From contig NZ_BONQ01000122.1 of assembly GCF_016862795.1 (NCBI RefSeq), positions 1-64,000 of the forward strand: DNA of 64,000 nucleotides. Reading direction: 5' to 3'. This document shows positions 1 through 8,095 of this stretch, one piece after another. Within the stretch, counting starts at the first letter, position 1. Every line of letters starts with the position of its first letter. The notes beneath the pieces are model-generated. The model searched no databases, was not told where the DNA came from, and worked only from the letters and a program-made list of their open reading frames with translations. The translations under genes and the position numbers were made by a program. The stretch is from Dactylosporangium siamense (GTDB lineage: Bacteria > Actinomycetota > Actinomycetes > Mycobacteriales > Micromonosporaceae).

Positions 1-3000
1 CCGCGGCGGCCTCGTCGGCGCTGCGGGTGCTGCCCCGCCGCCAGGCCTCCTCGGCCGTGGTGACCGGCAGGCGGACCCGGACGGCGCCGAGCGCCTGGGC
101 GAGCCGTTCCGCTTCGGCGCCGTACACCCCGGACGGCGCGTCCAACGCGGCGGCCAGCTCGATCGCGGCCACGTCCCGGCCGGTCCGGGCGAACAGCACC
201 ACCAGGTTCCGCAGCGCGATGATGAGCAGCGGCCGGCCGCCGGTGGTCCGCCAGTGCCGGATCGCGCCGGCGAACAGGGCAAGGGCGGGCCCGGGCGGGC
301 CGTGCCGGCCCCGCAACGCGACCATGGCGGTGCGGGTGACCCCGGCGACGAACCGGTTGCCGACCGAGTCCGCGAGCCGCAGCGCCTGGTCGAGGGCGCC
401 GATCGCGGCGGTGGGGTCACCGTCGCCGTGCGCCTCCGCCAGGGCGAACATGGCGAACGCCAGGGCCGACGGGTTGCCGGTGGCGCGGGCCTCGACCAGC
501 CCGGCCTCGGCGGCGGGCAGGGCGGCGGGGTCCTGCCGGTACGCCAGGGGCAGCGCGAGGTTGGCCATCGCGACGGCCCGCGCCGGGGTTCCGACCGGGA
601 GCACCGCGATCGCCTGCCGGTAGTGCGCCTCGGCCCCGTCGAGATCCCCTTGGATGAGCGCGATGTCGCCGAGCTGGTCCGCGGCGCCGGCGTGACCCGC
701 GTCGACGGCTCCCTGAGCGATCCGGGCCGCGGTGCCGAAGTCACCGTCGAGCCAGGCGCCGTACGCCGCGCCGACCAGCACCGCCGCCTGACTGCCCGCA
801 TCCGGAAGGATGAGCGTCGACCAGGTGAGCAGGTCGGCGCGCAGGCGCCAGAACCCGAATTCCGCGGCCGCCCCGGCGATCCGGACCGCCACCGGCGGCG
901 CGTGCGCGCGGGACCACTGCCACGCCTGCCGCGCGTCGTCGAGGGCACCCTCGATGACCGGCACCCACGCCGCCTCGTCCGGTCCCGAAAGTCCCGCTGA
1001 CGCCTCCTCCAGGACCCCGGCGAAGTACGTCGCGTGCCGCAGCCGCAGCTCCCGGTCGCCGGCCTCGTCGAGCAGCTCGGCGGCGTACACCCGCAGGCTC
1101 ACCAGCATCCGGTACCGGCCGACGCCCACGGTCCCCGGCCTCGTCAGCAGCGACCGCTCGGCGAGCAGCGCGACCACGTGCGCGACCTCGGCGGCCGTGA
1201 GCTCGCCGTATCCGATGACGGCCTCGGCCGCGTCGAGGTCGATCCCGGCCGCGAACACGTGCAGCCTCGCGAAGGCGATCCGCTCCCGCTCCCCCAGCAG
1301 CCGCCACGACCAGTCCACGACGGCCCGCAGCGTCTGGTGCCGGGCGGGCCGGCCGCGGGGACCGGCGTCGAGCAGCACGAGCCGGGCGTCGAGCCGGCGC
1401 GCGAGGTCGTCGACGGTGAGCGCGCCGACCCTGGCCGCGGCCAGCTCGATGGCCAGCGGCAGCCGATCGAGGGCCGAGCACAGCGCCGCGACCCGGTCCG
1501 ACCCACCGTCCGGGCCGGTCACCGTCCCCGTCGCGGCCGCCCGCGCGGTGAACAACCGGACCGCGGCGTCGGCGGACAGCGGGTCGACGACGTAGCAGCG
1601 CTCCCCGGCCAGCCCGATGCGTTCCCGGCTGGTGGCCAGGACCCGCAACCCCGGGCAGTCCTCGACGAGCATCCCACCGAGCAGCTCGTGCACCGCGTCG
1701 AGGAGATGCTCACAGTTGTCGATGACGAGCAGCCCGTCGGCGCCACGCGCCCACGCCGTGAGGGATTCGACGACCCGGCCCTCGACGACGAGCCCGACGG
1801 CGGCCGCGACCGCCGGCGCCACGGCGGCCTGGTCGCCGAGCGCCGCCAGGTCGACCCACCACGCCGCCGCACCGCTCCCGCGCGGGTCACCTCCGCCTGC
1901 CGGGCCGCCAACGCGCTGGTCACCACCGCGCTGGTAGCCACTGCGAAGCTCGCCATCGTGAAGGTCGCCACTGCGGAGGTCGCCACCGTGAAGGTCGCCA
2001 CCGTGAAGGTCGCCACCGTGAAGGTCGCCGCCACGGAGGTCGTCGCCACGGAGGTCGTCGCTCGGCGGTCTCGCGCAGGCGAGGGCGAGGCTGGTCTTGC
2101 CGACCCCGCCCGGTCCGATCAGCGTGACGATGCGTCCGGCCGTGAGCAGCGCGGTGACCTCGGCAAGCTCCCGGTCCCGCCCGATGAGCTCCGGTGCCCG
2201 CGGCGGGGCCGTCCCTGTCCGGCCCACCATCGGCCCGTCCGGTGCCGCCGCCGGCTCGGACCGCGGCGAAACCTCGTGCCCCATCCGCTTCCCGGGTCTT
2301 GTCGTTCGTTCGGGTCCTTCCGTCGCGGTCGGGTCGCGCAGGAGCTCCGCCTGCAGGGCGAGCAATGCGCGCGACGGGTCGAGGCCGGCCTCGTCGCGCA
2401 GCCACACCCGGTGGGCACGGACGGCGTCGAGGGCGTCCGCGGTCCGGCCGGCGGCGGCGAGTGCCGTCACGAGGGCCCGCACCGCCCGGTCCCGGCCGGG
2501 GTCGGCGGCGACGAGGGCCGACGCCGCGGCGACCGCCTCCGCGGTCCGGCCCAGTCCGGCGAGGACCTCCACCCGGGTCTCCTCGACGTCGCGGCGCAGC
2601 TCGGCGAGGCGGGCGGACTCGGCGCGGGCGAGGTCGGGGAACTCCGCGTACGCCGGCCCGCGCCACAGGTCGAGCGCCGCGTCGAGCCGCAGCAGCGCGT
2701 CGAGCGCCGTCTCGCCCGGGCGCGGCGCGGCGAGCGCCGTGAAGCGTTCCGCGTCGACGGCTGGAGCGTCCAGGACGTAGCCGGGCGGGGCGGTCCGCAC
2801 GCACCCCGCCGCGGCACCGAGCGAACGGCGGAGTCTGGCCACGTAGGTCTGCGCGGCGTTGCGGGCGTCCGCACCGGCGGCGCCGGGCACGATGAGCGCC
2901 GCGAGCCGGTCGACGCCGAGGACACCTGGGCGGGCCAGCACCAGCGCGGTGAGCACGGCACGCTGCCGGCCGCCCGGGATGTGCAGCGGGCGGCCGTCGA

Positions 3001-3043
3001 GGCTGACCTCCAGGGGGCCGAGGACCCCGATGCGCAGGTTCAC
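1..3043 (-). CDS. AfsR/SARP-family transcriptional regulator (BTAD, NB-ARC, TPR), C-terminus off the window
   Basis: This is a Streptomyces antibiotic regulatory protein of the large AfsR type. The GTG start at 3043 follows a GGAAGGTG ribosome site and gives NLRIGVLGPLEV, the usual opening of the OmpR-like DNA-binding domain. A bacterial transcriptional activation (BTAD) domain follows to about residue 250. The NB-ARC ATPase has P-loop GPGGVGKT at residues 310-317, then LLVIDNCEH and LATSRE, and a helical repeat region runs to the left edge. More than 1000 codons are visible and the gene is incomplete. Family members activate secondary-metabolism or morphology genes in a nucleotide-dependent way; the target here is unknown. 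About 40 residues of pentapeptide-like repeats sit right after the P-loop, where homologues normally continue directly into the next strand. It is divergent from the methyltransferase at 3137. Confidence 0.9.
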   Translation of the reverse strand, partial: MNLRIGVLGPLEVSLDGRPLHIPGGRQRAVLTALVLARPGVLGVDRLAALIVPGAAGADARNAAQTYVARLRRSLGAAAGCVRTAPPGYVLDAPAVDAERFTALAAPRPGETALDALLRLDAALDLWRGPAYAEFPDLARAESARLAELRRDVEETRVEVLAGLGRTAEAVAAASALVAADPGRDRAVRALVTALAAAGRTADALDAVRAHRVWLRDEAGLDPSRALLALQAELLRDPTATEGPERTTRPGKRMGHEVSPRSEPAAAPDGPMVGRTGTAPPRAPELIGRDRELAEVTALLTAGRIVTLIGPGGVGKTSLALACARPPSDDLRGDDLRGGDLHGGDLHGGDLHGGDLRSGDLHDGELRSGYQRGGDQRVGGPAGGGDPRGSGAAAWWVDLAALGDQAAVAPAVAAAVGLVVEGRVVESLTAWARGADGLLVIDNCEHLLDAVHELLGGMLVEDCPGLRVLATSRERIGLAGERCYVVDPLSADAAVRLFTARAAATGTVTGPDGGSDRVAALCSALDRLPLAIELAAARVGALTVDDLARRLDARLVLLDAGPRGRPARHQTLRAVVDWSWRLLGERERIAFARLHVFAAGIDLDAAEAVIGYGELTAAEVAHVVALLAERSLLTRPGTVGVGRYRMLVSLRVYAAELLDEAGDRELRLRHATYFAGVLEEASAGLSGPDEAAWVPVIEGALDDARQAWQWSRAHAPPVAVRIAGAAAEFGFWRLRADLLTWSTLILPDAGSQAAVLVGAAYGAWLDGDFGTAARIAQGAVDAGHAGAADQLGDIALIQGDLDGAEAHYRQAIAVLPVGTPARAVAMANLALPLAYRQDPAALPAAEAGLVEARATGNPSALAFAMFALAEAHGDGDPTAAIGALDQALRLADSVGNRFVAGVTRTAMVALRGRHGPPGPALALFAGAIRHWRTTGGRPLLIIALRNLVVLFARTGRDVAAIELAAALDAPSGVYGAEAERLAQALGAVRVRLPVTTAEEAWRRGSTRSADEAAA
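1940..2059 (-). repeat. 15-bp tandem repeat encoding pentapeptide-like units inside the SARP gene
   Basis: Eight consecutive in-frame 15-bp units encode five-residue units of the form [GD]-[DE]-L-[RH]-[GSD] at residues 329-368 of the SARP protein. The three central GDLHG units are nearly identical at the DNA level, so expansion by slippage is likely. The pattern resembles the A(D/N)LXX pentapeptide-repeat family, although glycine replaces the usual alanine. The array starts only 12 residues after the P-loop. Confidence 0.85.
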
Positions 3044-3136
3044 GATCACCTTCCGCGGACGCTTCCACCATCCTCGTACAGTTCACGTACTGCGGTTGTA
3101 CCCGGTTCGACAGCGCACTGGGTCAACCTTGAGGGC

Positions 3137-4192
3137 ATGACTGAGACCGCAAACCTGACCGAGCGGCTGCTGGGGCAGCTGCTCGCCGGCACCGAACTGT
3201 TCAGCGTGCACCTAGGCATCCAACTTGGGTTGTACCAGGTGCTGCACGAGCATCCCGACGCCACCGACGCGGTCCTCGCCGAGCGGGCCGGAATCGACCG
3301 GCGGTACGCCCGCGAGTGGCTGGAACAGCAGGCCGCGGCCGGATACGTGCTGTGCACGTCGCTTGCGGACCGGACCTTCCGGCTGCCCGACGGCGCCGCC
3401 GACGTGCTGCTCGACCCGGCGCACCCGGCATCCGGGGTGGGCATGGTGACCGTGTTCGCCGGGGTGGCGCAGGCCGTGCCGGCGCTGGCCGAGGCGTACC
3501 GGACCGGCGGCGGGGTGCCGTACGCCGCGTACGGGTCGTTCACCCGGGACGGCATCGCGGCGATGAACCTGCCGGGCTTCCGGCACTGCCTCGCCCAGGA
3601 GTGGCTGCCCGCGCTGCCCGACGTGGTGGAGCGGCTCACGAAGGCGCCCGCGCGGGTGATGGACCTGGGGTGCGGGGCCGGGGCGTCGACCCTCGCGATC
3701 GCCGCGGCGTTCCCTCGGGCCGCGGTCACCGGCGTCGACCTGGACGAGGAGTCGATCGCCGACGCCCGTCGGGCCGCGGCGGCGGCCGGGCTCGCGGACC
3801 GGGTCACGTTCCTGCGGCAGGACGCGGCGGCCACGGAGGGCGACTACGCGCTCGTCACCATCTTCGAGGCGCTGCACGACATGGGCGACCCCGTCGGGGT
3901 GCTGCGCACCGTGCGGGGGCTGCTCGCGCCCGGTGGTGTGCTGTTCGTCGCGGACGAGAAGGTCGCCGACGAGTTCACCGCACCGGCCGATGAGATCGAG
4001 CGCCTGCAGTACGCCTTCAGCGTGCTGCACTGCCTGCCGGCGACGATGGCCGAGCATCCGGTGGAGGCGGCCGGGACCGCGCTGCGGGCGCCGACCGTGG
4101 CCCGGTGGGCGGCACAGGCCGGATTCGCCAGCACGGTGCTGCCGATCGAACACGACTTCTGGCGCTTCTACCGGCTGTCCGTTCTGGACTGA
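3137..4192 (+). CDS. winged-helix SAM-dependent methyltransferase
   Basis: A 351-residue class I methyltransferase. Residues 30-80 form a winged-helix dimerisation segment like that of the Rv2258c and O-methyltransferase families. The SAM-binding glycine motif VMDLGCGAGAS is at 174-184, and the acidic residue for the ribose follows in GVDLDEES near 201. The ATG at 3137 is chosen because it opens directly into the conserved N-terminus and lies 93 bases from the divergent SARP start. The substrate cannot be read from sequence. Pairing with a SARP regulator hints at a regulated or secondary-metabolism role, but that is only context. Confidence 0.8.
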   Translation: MTETANLTERLLGQLLAGTELFSVHLGIQLGLYQVLHEHPDATDAVLAERAGIDRRYAREWLEQQAAAGYVLCTSLADRTFRLPDGAADVLLDPAHPASGVGMVTVFAGVAQAVPALAEAYRTGGGVPYAAYGSFTRDGIAAMNLPGFRHCLAQEWLPALPDVVERLTKAPARVMDLGCGAGASTLAIAAAFPRAAVTGVDLDEESIADARRAAAAAGLADRVTFLRQDAAATEGDYALVTIFEALHDMGDPVGVLRTVRGLLAPGGVLFVADEKVADEFTAPADEIERLQYAFSVLHCLPATMAEHPVEAAGTALRAPTVARWAAQAGFASTVLPIEHDFWRFYRLSVLD

Positions 4193-4283
4193 GTCCAGTG
4201 TGGACGGCCGTTGGATTAGGGTTGCTTGAAAAGCGCCTAAAGTTGTCGTCATCTGACACGTGCTGTTGGTATGACCGTCCCCG

Positions 4284-5681
4284 GTGGACATTCAAGGGGC
4301 AGTCTCAGACGTTGCGCACATCCCGCACGAGTTTCGCCGGCCGTACCGGCGCCGGAGGTCCGTCGACGCATGGCGGGCGTTGACGATCGCCGCGTTCTGG
4401 CTGGGGTTGGCCGCGACCCTGCTGCCCTGGTGGTGGAACACGCCCGCCGGGTTCCTGCGCGACCCGGCGACGTCACTGACCGCCGTCGGGCGGATCACCG
4501 GCCTCGTCGCCGGCTACGTCCTGCTGGTGCAGGTGCTGCTGATGTCCCGGGTCGCCTGGCTGGACCGCTGGCTGGGGGCCCGGGACCTGCTGCACTGGCA
4601 CCGGGACCTCGGCGTGTTCGTCGTCGCCGCGGTGGTCGCGCACGCCGCGTTCATCGTCCTCGGATACGCGAAGCTCGAACGTGTCGGCCCCGCGCGCGAG
4701 GTCGCCAGGCTGCTCACGATCGACAAGTACACCGGGATGCTCGGCGCGTTCGTGGCCACCGGGATCCTCGTCGCGCTCGCGGTCCTGGCGCTGCCGTGGC
4801 TGCGCCGGCGAATGTCCTACGAGGTCTGGCACCTGCTGCACCTGACGTCCTACCTGGTGCTGGTGCTGTCGGTGGGGCATCAGTTCGCGGTCGGGCAGGA
4901 GATGTCGGTGCCCGGGTTCTCCCGCGGGTTCTCGCTGCTGCTGTGGTGCGCGGTCGTCGCCGCGGTCGCCTGGGGGCGGGTCGTCGCGCCGGTGCGGATG
5001 AACCTGCGGCACCGGTTCCGGGTCCGGGCCGTCGTCGCCGAGGGACCCGGCATGGTCTCGATCTACATCGGTGGCGAGCGGCTGCCGGAGCTGCGGGTGC
5101 GGGCCGGCCAGTTCTGCCGCTGGCGGTTCCTGGACCAGCACAACTGGTGGCAGGCGCACCCGTTCTCGATGTCGGCGGCCCCGAACGACGAGTGGCTGCG
5201 GCTGACCGTGAAGGTGGTCGGCGATCACACCGCCGGCCTGCGCCGGTTGCGCCCCGGCACGCGGGTCTTCGTGGAGGGCCCGAGCGGCGACTTCACCGCG
5301 GACCGCCGCCGGCAGGCCAGGGCGCTGCTGATCGCGGGCGGCAGCGGGATCGGCCCGATCCGGGCACTGCTGGAGGAGCTCCCGCCGCGGACGGTCGTGC
5401 TGTACCGCGCCCGCAACGCCGACGAGCTGGTGTTCCGTTCGGAGCTGGAGCTGCTCGCCGAGGCCCGCGACGCACAGGTCTGGTATGTCACCGGCGGCCG
5501 GGACGACCCTGGCCCGCGACGCGCGTTCAGCCCGAGGGGACTCGTGGAGCTGGTGCCGGACCTGACCCGCCGGGACGTGTACCTGTGTGGCTCCGCCGGG
5601 CTCGTCGACGCGTCGGTGGTGGCGTTGCGCCGGGCCGGGGTGCCGCCGCGGCAGATCCACCTCGACCCGTTCGAGTTCTGA
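4284..5681 (+). CDS. ferric reductase-like transmembrane flavocytochrome with FAD/NAD(P)H domain
   Basis: A 465-residue membrane oxidoreductase. The first 240 residues contain about six hydrophobic segments with histidines placed for two b-type hemes (His106 in LHWHRDLG, His120, His183 in VWHLLH, His199). The second half is a ferredoxin-NADP reductase-like module with an FAD-binding RAGQFCRWRF segment, the nucleotide site AGGSGIGPIR, and the C-terminal LCGSAGLV and FEF ending. It should move electrons from cytosolic NAD(P)H across the membrane. GTG at 4284 is the chosen start. It overlaps the next gene by one base (TGATG), so it probably works with that exported FMN-binding protein. Confidence 0.85.
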   Translation: MDIQGAVSDVAHIPHEFRRPYRRRRSVDAWRALTIAAFWLGLAATLLPWWWNTPAGFLRDPATSLTAVGRITGLVAGYVLLVQVLLMSRVAWLDRWLGARDLLHWHRDLGVFVVAAVVAHAAFIVLGYAKLERVGPAREVARLLTIDKYTGMLGAFVATGILVALAVLALPWLRRRMSYEVWHLLHLTSYLVLVLSVGHQFAVGQEMSVPGFSRGFSLLLWCAVVAAVAWGRVVAPVRMNLRHRFRVRAVVAEGPGMVSIYIGGERLPELRVRAGQFCRWRFLDQHNWWQAHPFSMSAAPNDEWLRLTVKVVGDHTAGLRRLRPGTRVFVEGPSGDFTADRRRQARALLIAGGSGIGPIRALLEELPPRTVVLYRARNADELVFRSELELLAEARDAQVWYVTGGRDDPGPRRAFSPRGLVELVPDLTRRDVYLCGSAGLVDASVVALRRAGVPPRQIHLDPFEF

Positions 5682-6211
5682 TGCGCCGCATCGGGTTCGC
5701 CGTCCTCGGCACCGGGGTGCTCACCGCGGTCCTGGTCGCGGTGAAGGCCCAGTTGCCACCGGCCACCGGGCCGGCTCCGGCCGCCGCCGTGGCCGGCCCG
5801 ACGACCAGCCGGCCGGCCGGGCCGTCCACGGCCCGCGCTCCGGGCTCGGCCCGCGCTCCGGGCTCGGCGGCCGCGTCCCGGCCTCCGGGCGTCGGTGTCG
5901 TGGATCCCAGCCGCATGATGGACGGCTCGCACCTCGGCGCGGTCGTCACCAATCCGTACGGTCCCGTCCAGGTCCGCGTCGACGTGCGGGGCGGGCGGCT
6001 CGTCGACGTGGTCGCGGTGCAGCTGCCGACGGCCGCGGCGCGCGGGATCGAGATCGGCATGCGGGCCGCGCCGGTGCTGCGGGAGCAGGCCCTGCAGCGG
6101 CAGAGCGCCGACCTGGACACGGTGTCGGGTGCCACGTACACGAGCGAGGGCTACCGGCGGTCGCTGCAGTCGGCCCTGGACGCCGCCCGGACCGGCCGGC
6201 CGGGCACGTGA
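5681..6211 (+). CDS. exported FMN-binding domain protein
   Basis: A 176-residue protein with an N-terminal hydrophobic anchor (residues 4-21), an alanine/proline/serine-rich linker to about 75, and a C-terminal FMN_bind domain. The motif DTVSGATYTS at 146-155 matches the flavin-transferase (ApbE) target signature, with Thr152 the expected covalent FMN site as in NqrC and RnfG. The protein is therefore expected outside the membrane, taking electrons from the overlapping flavocytochrome gene. No apbE gene is seen in the window. The final acceptor is unknown. Confidence 0.82.
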   Translation: MRRIGFAVLGTGVLTAVLVAVKAQLPPATGPAPAAAVAGPTTSRPAGPSTARAPGSARAPGSAAASRPPGVGVVDPSRMMDGSHLGAVVTNPYGPVQVRVDVRGGRLVDVVAVQLPTAAARGIEIGMRAAPVLREQALQRQSADLDTVSGATYTSEGYRRSLQSALDAARTGRPGT

Positions 6212-6224
6212 CGCCCCGCTGGTT

Positions 6225-6704
6225 TCAGAGGGCGAGGACCATCGACGCGTGATCCACGTCGCGGAACCCGAGCCGGCGGTAGAGCTCGTAGCCGTGGTCG
6301 GTGGCGTGCAGCTGCACCCGCGCGACCCCGTGGTGCCGGAACCAGTCCAGCACCGCGGTCACGCACGCCTGCGAGTAGCCGCGCCGCCGGTGCGCGTCGT
6401 CGGTCGACACGTTGTACAGGTAGCCGATCCGGCCGGCCGGGTTCGACGGCGAGCCCAGGCGCACCTCGATCGCGCCGACCGCGCACGCCGCGAGGCGTCC
6501 CGGCTCGCCGGGCCGGTCGACGACGAACGCCGCCGTGCGGGCGTCCGGCTCCGGCAGCCGCTCCCGCAGCGACCGCGCGGCCTCCCGCGACCACTCCCCC
6601 GGCTCGACCGCGGCGCCGTCCATCGACTCGAACATCACCATCCGCAGCCGGACCAGTTCGTCGGCGTCCGCCGCGGTGGCCCTGCGGGCCTGTCCCTCGA
6701 TCAC
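6225..6704 (-). CDS. GNAT family N-acetyltransferase
   Basis: About 159 residues. The acetyl-CoA binding region is visible as RRRGYSQACVTAVLDW, followed by a conserved C-terminal HATDHGYELYRRLGF segment. The GTG start at 6704 is preferred because the family N-terminus (ARRATAADADELVRLR) begins there; in-frame sequence further upstream is not conserved-looking. It probably acetylates a small amine or a protein, target unknown. It is convergent with the FMN-binding protein gene. Confidence 0.75.
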   Translation of the reverse strand: MIEGQARRATAADADELVRLRMVMFESMDGAAVEPGEWSREAARSLRERLPEPDARTAAFVVDRPGEPGRLAACAVGAIEVRLGSPSNPAGRIGYLYNVSTDDAHRRRGYSQACVTAVLDWFRHHGVARVQLHATDHGYELYRRLGFRDVDHASMVLAL

Positions 6705-6799
6705 GGCGCGAAACGTATCAAGCGGCCGGGTGCCCCGTCGCCCGCAATTCGAACAGCTCCGCGTAGCACCGTGGACGGCCGTCGAACACGAGGCGGAGG

Positions 6800-7462
6800 T
6801 CACCGTCTGAGCGTGCTCCTGGTCACCAGCCGCAGCACGCGGACCGCGACCGACATCCGCCGCGGGTAGGACACCACCGGCCGGCGGCTGCGAACCGCGT
6901 GCATGAGCACGTCCACCGCGCGGTCGACGTCGACCATCATGGGCTTCGCGGTGCCCTTGGCCATCTTCGTGTCGACGAAGCCGAACCGGACCGCGGTGAC
7001 CGCGACACCGCGCGGGCGCAGCGCCGCCGACAGCCCGAGGAGGTAGGAGGTGAGACCCGCCTTCGACGCGGCGTACCCGGGCGCGTCGGCGGAGATGACG
7101 ACGTCGGCGAGGCTCGACAGCCCGATGACGTGCCCGCCACCGGCCGCGAGCATGCCCGGCACGACGGCCTCGACGGTCCGGGCCGCACCGATCAGGTTCA
7201 CCTCGATGGCCCTGGTCTGCGCCGCCAGGTCGGCCGGGTCGAACAGCTCACCGACGCCGGCCGCGTAGACGCACAGGTCGACCGGCCCGACCGCGGCGAG
7301 GACCTCGGGATACTCCTCGGCGGTGACGTCCACGACGTGCTGGACGAGGTCCTCCCTCGGGCTGCGGGAGACACCGACGACGCTCCAGCCCTCGACGACC
7401 AGCCGGCGGGTGAGGGCCAGGCCGATGCCGTCGCTGTTGCCGACCACCAGGGCGCGTCGCAC
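6800..7462 (-). CDS. short-chain dehydrogenase/reductase
   Basis: A 220-residue Rossmann-fold oxidoreductase. The nucleotide motif is GNSDGIGLA near the N-terminus, the strand-4 motif reads YAAGVG, and the catalytic Tyr and Lys are in GYAASKAG after Ser-Ser in GLSSLAD. The start is GTG at 7462, just before the dinucleotide-binding strand RRALVVGN. Substrate unknown. The C-terminal basic stretch (RRMSVAVRVLRLVTRSTLRR) resembles membrane-associated SDRs. Confidence 0.8.
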   Translation of the reverse strand: MRRALVVGNSDGIGLALTRRLVVEGWSVVGVSRSPREDLVQHVVDVTAEEYPEVLAAVGPVDLCVYAAGVGELFDPADLAAQTRAIEVNLIGAARTVEAVVPGMLAAGGGHVIGLSSLADVVISADAPGYAASKAGLTSYLLGLSAALRPRGVAVTAVRFGFVDTKMAKGTAKPMMVDVDRAVDVLMHAVRSRRPVVSYPRRMSVAVRVLRLVTRSTLRR

Positions 7463-7544
7463 CCGACGAGCGTACCGGCCGCACGCAGCTCCCGAGAAGG
7501 CGAGCAACACCGCGACGGGCGGCACGCACGGTACCGTTCGCGGC

Positions 7545-8095
7545 GTGACGAGCGACCGGCTGCTCTGGGAGCAGCACACCTGCCTGCCACTGTCCACGGA
7601 GGCCCGGCTCGGTGAGCTGCGCCGCTACCGGCGGGCCGGCGGGACGTTCGCGTCGGTCAACGTGGGCTACGCCCCGTCGGGATCTTCCTCGGCCCGAACG
7701 ACGCCTCCGTCGACGCGCTGGTCCGGCACATCGACTACGCCGTCGACCTGGTCGGACCCGAGCACGTCGGGGTCGCCAGCGACTTCCCGTTCAACCACGA
7801 AGACTTCAACCTGGAGATGACGAACAACCCGGAGCTGTTCCCGGAGAGCTACACCCGCTGGGGCCCGATCGAGTTCATGCCGCCGGAGGGGCTGCTGCGG
7901 GTCGAGGCGGCGCTGGAGGCCGAGGGCTACCCGCCGGACGCCGTCACCGCGATCCTGGGCGGCAACTTCCGCCGCGTCGCCGCGCAGGTCTGGGGCGCGC
8001 CGCCGGCGGGGTCCACCGCGCACCGCCGGTTTCGTCGGGTGGCACGGACGCGTTCACCTGGACGTCGACTCGGTTCGATAGATCTCGGTGCATGA
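7545..8095 (+). pseudogene. internally deleted membrane dipeptidase (peptidase M19) relic
   Basis: The first 46 codons from GTG 7545 give the N-terminus of a zinc M19 dipeptidase (LLWEQHTCLPL, then FASVNVGYAPSG). At about 7682 the protein jumps, in a different frame, to the family C-terminus (IFLGPNDASVDALV, GVASDFPFN, ILGGNFRRVAAQVWG). Roughly half to two thirds of the enzyme, including most metal ligands, is missing. A deletion with frame change explains this, so no active dipeptidase can be made. The C-terminal frame runs to a stop at 8093-8095 that overlaps the ATG of the next gene, suggesting the two were once translationally coupled. Confidence 0.75.

Noticed and set aside
1034-3136. 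Very long plus-strand open frame running into the methyltransferase at 3137
   Set aside because: It is the antisense shadow of the SARP gene in GC-rich DNA; the product is Arg/Gly/Pro-rich and has no family features until the methyltransferase ATG.
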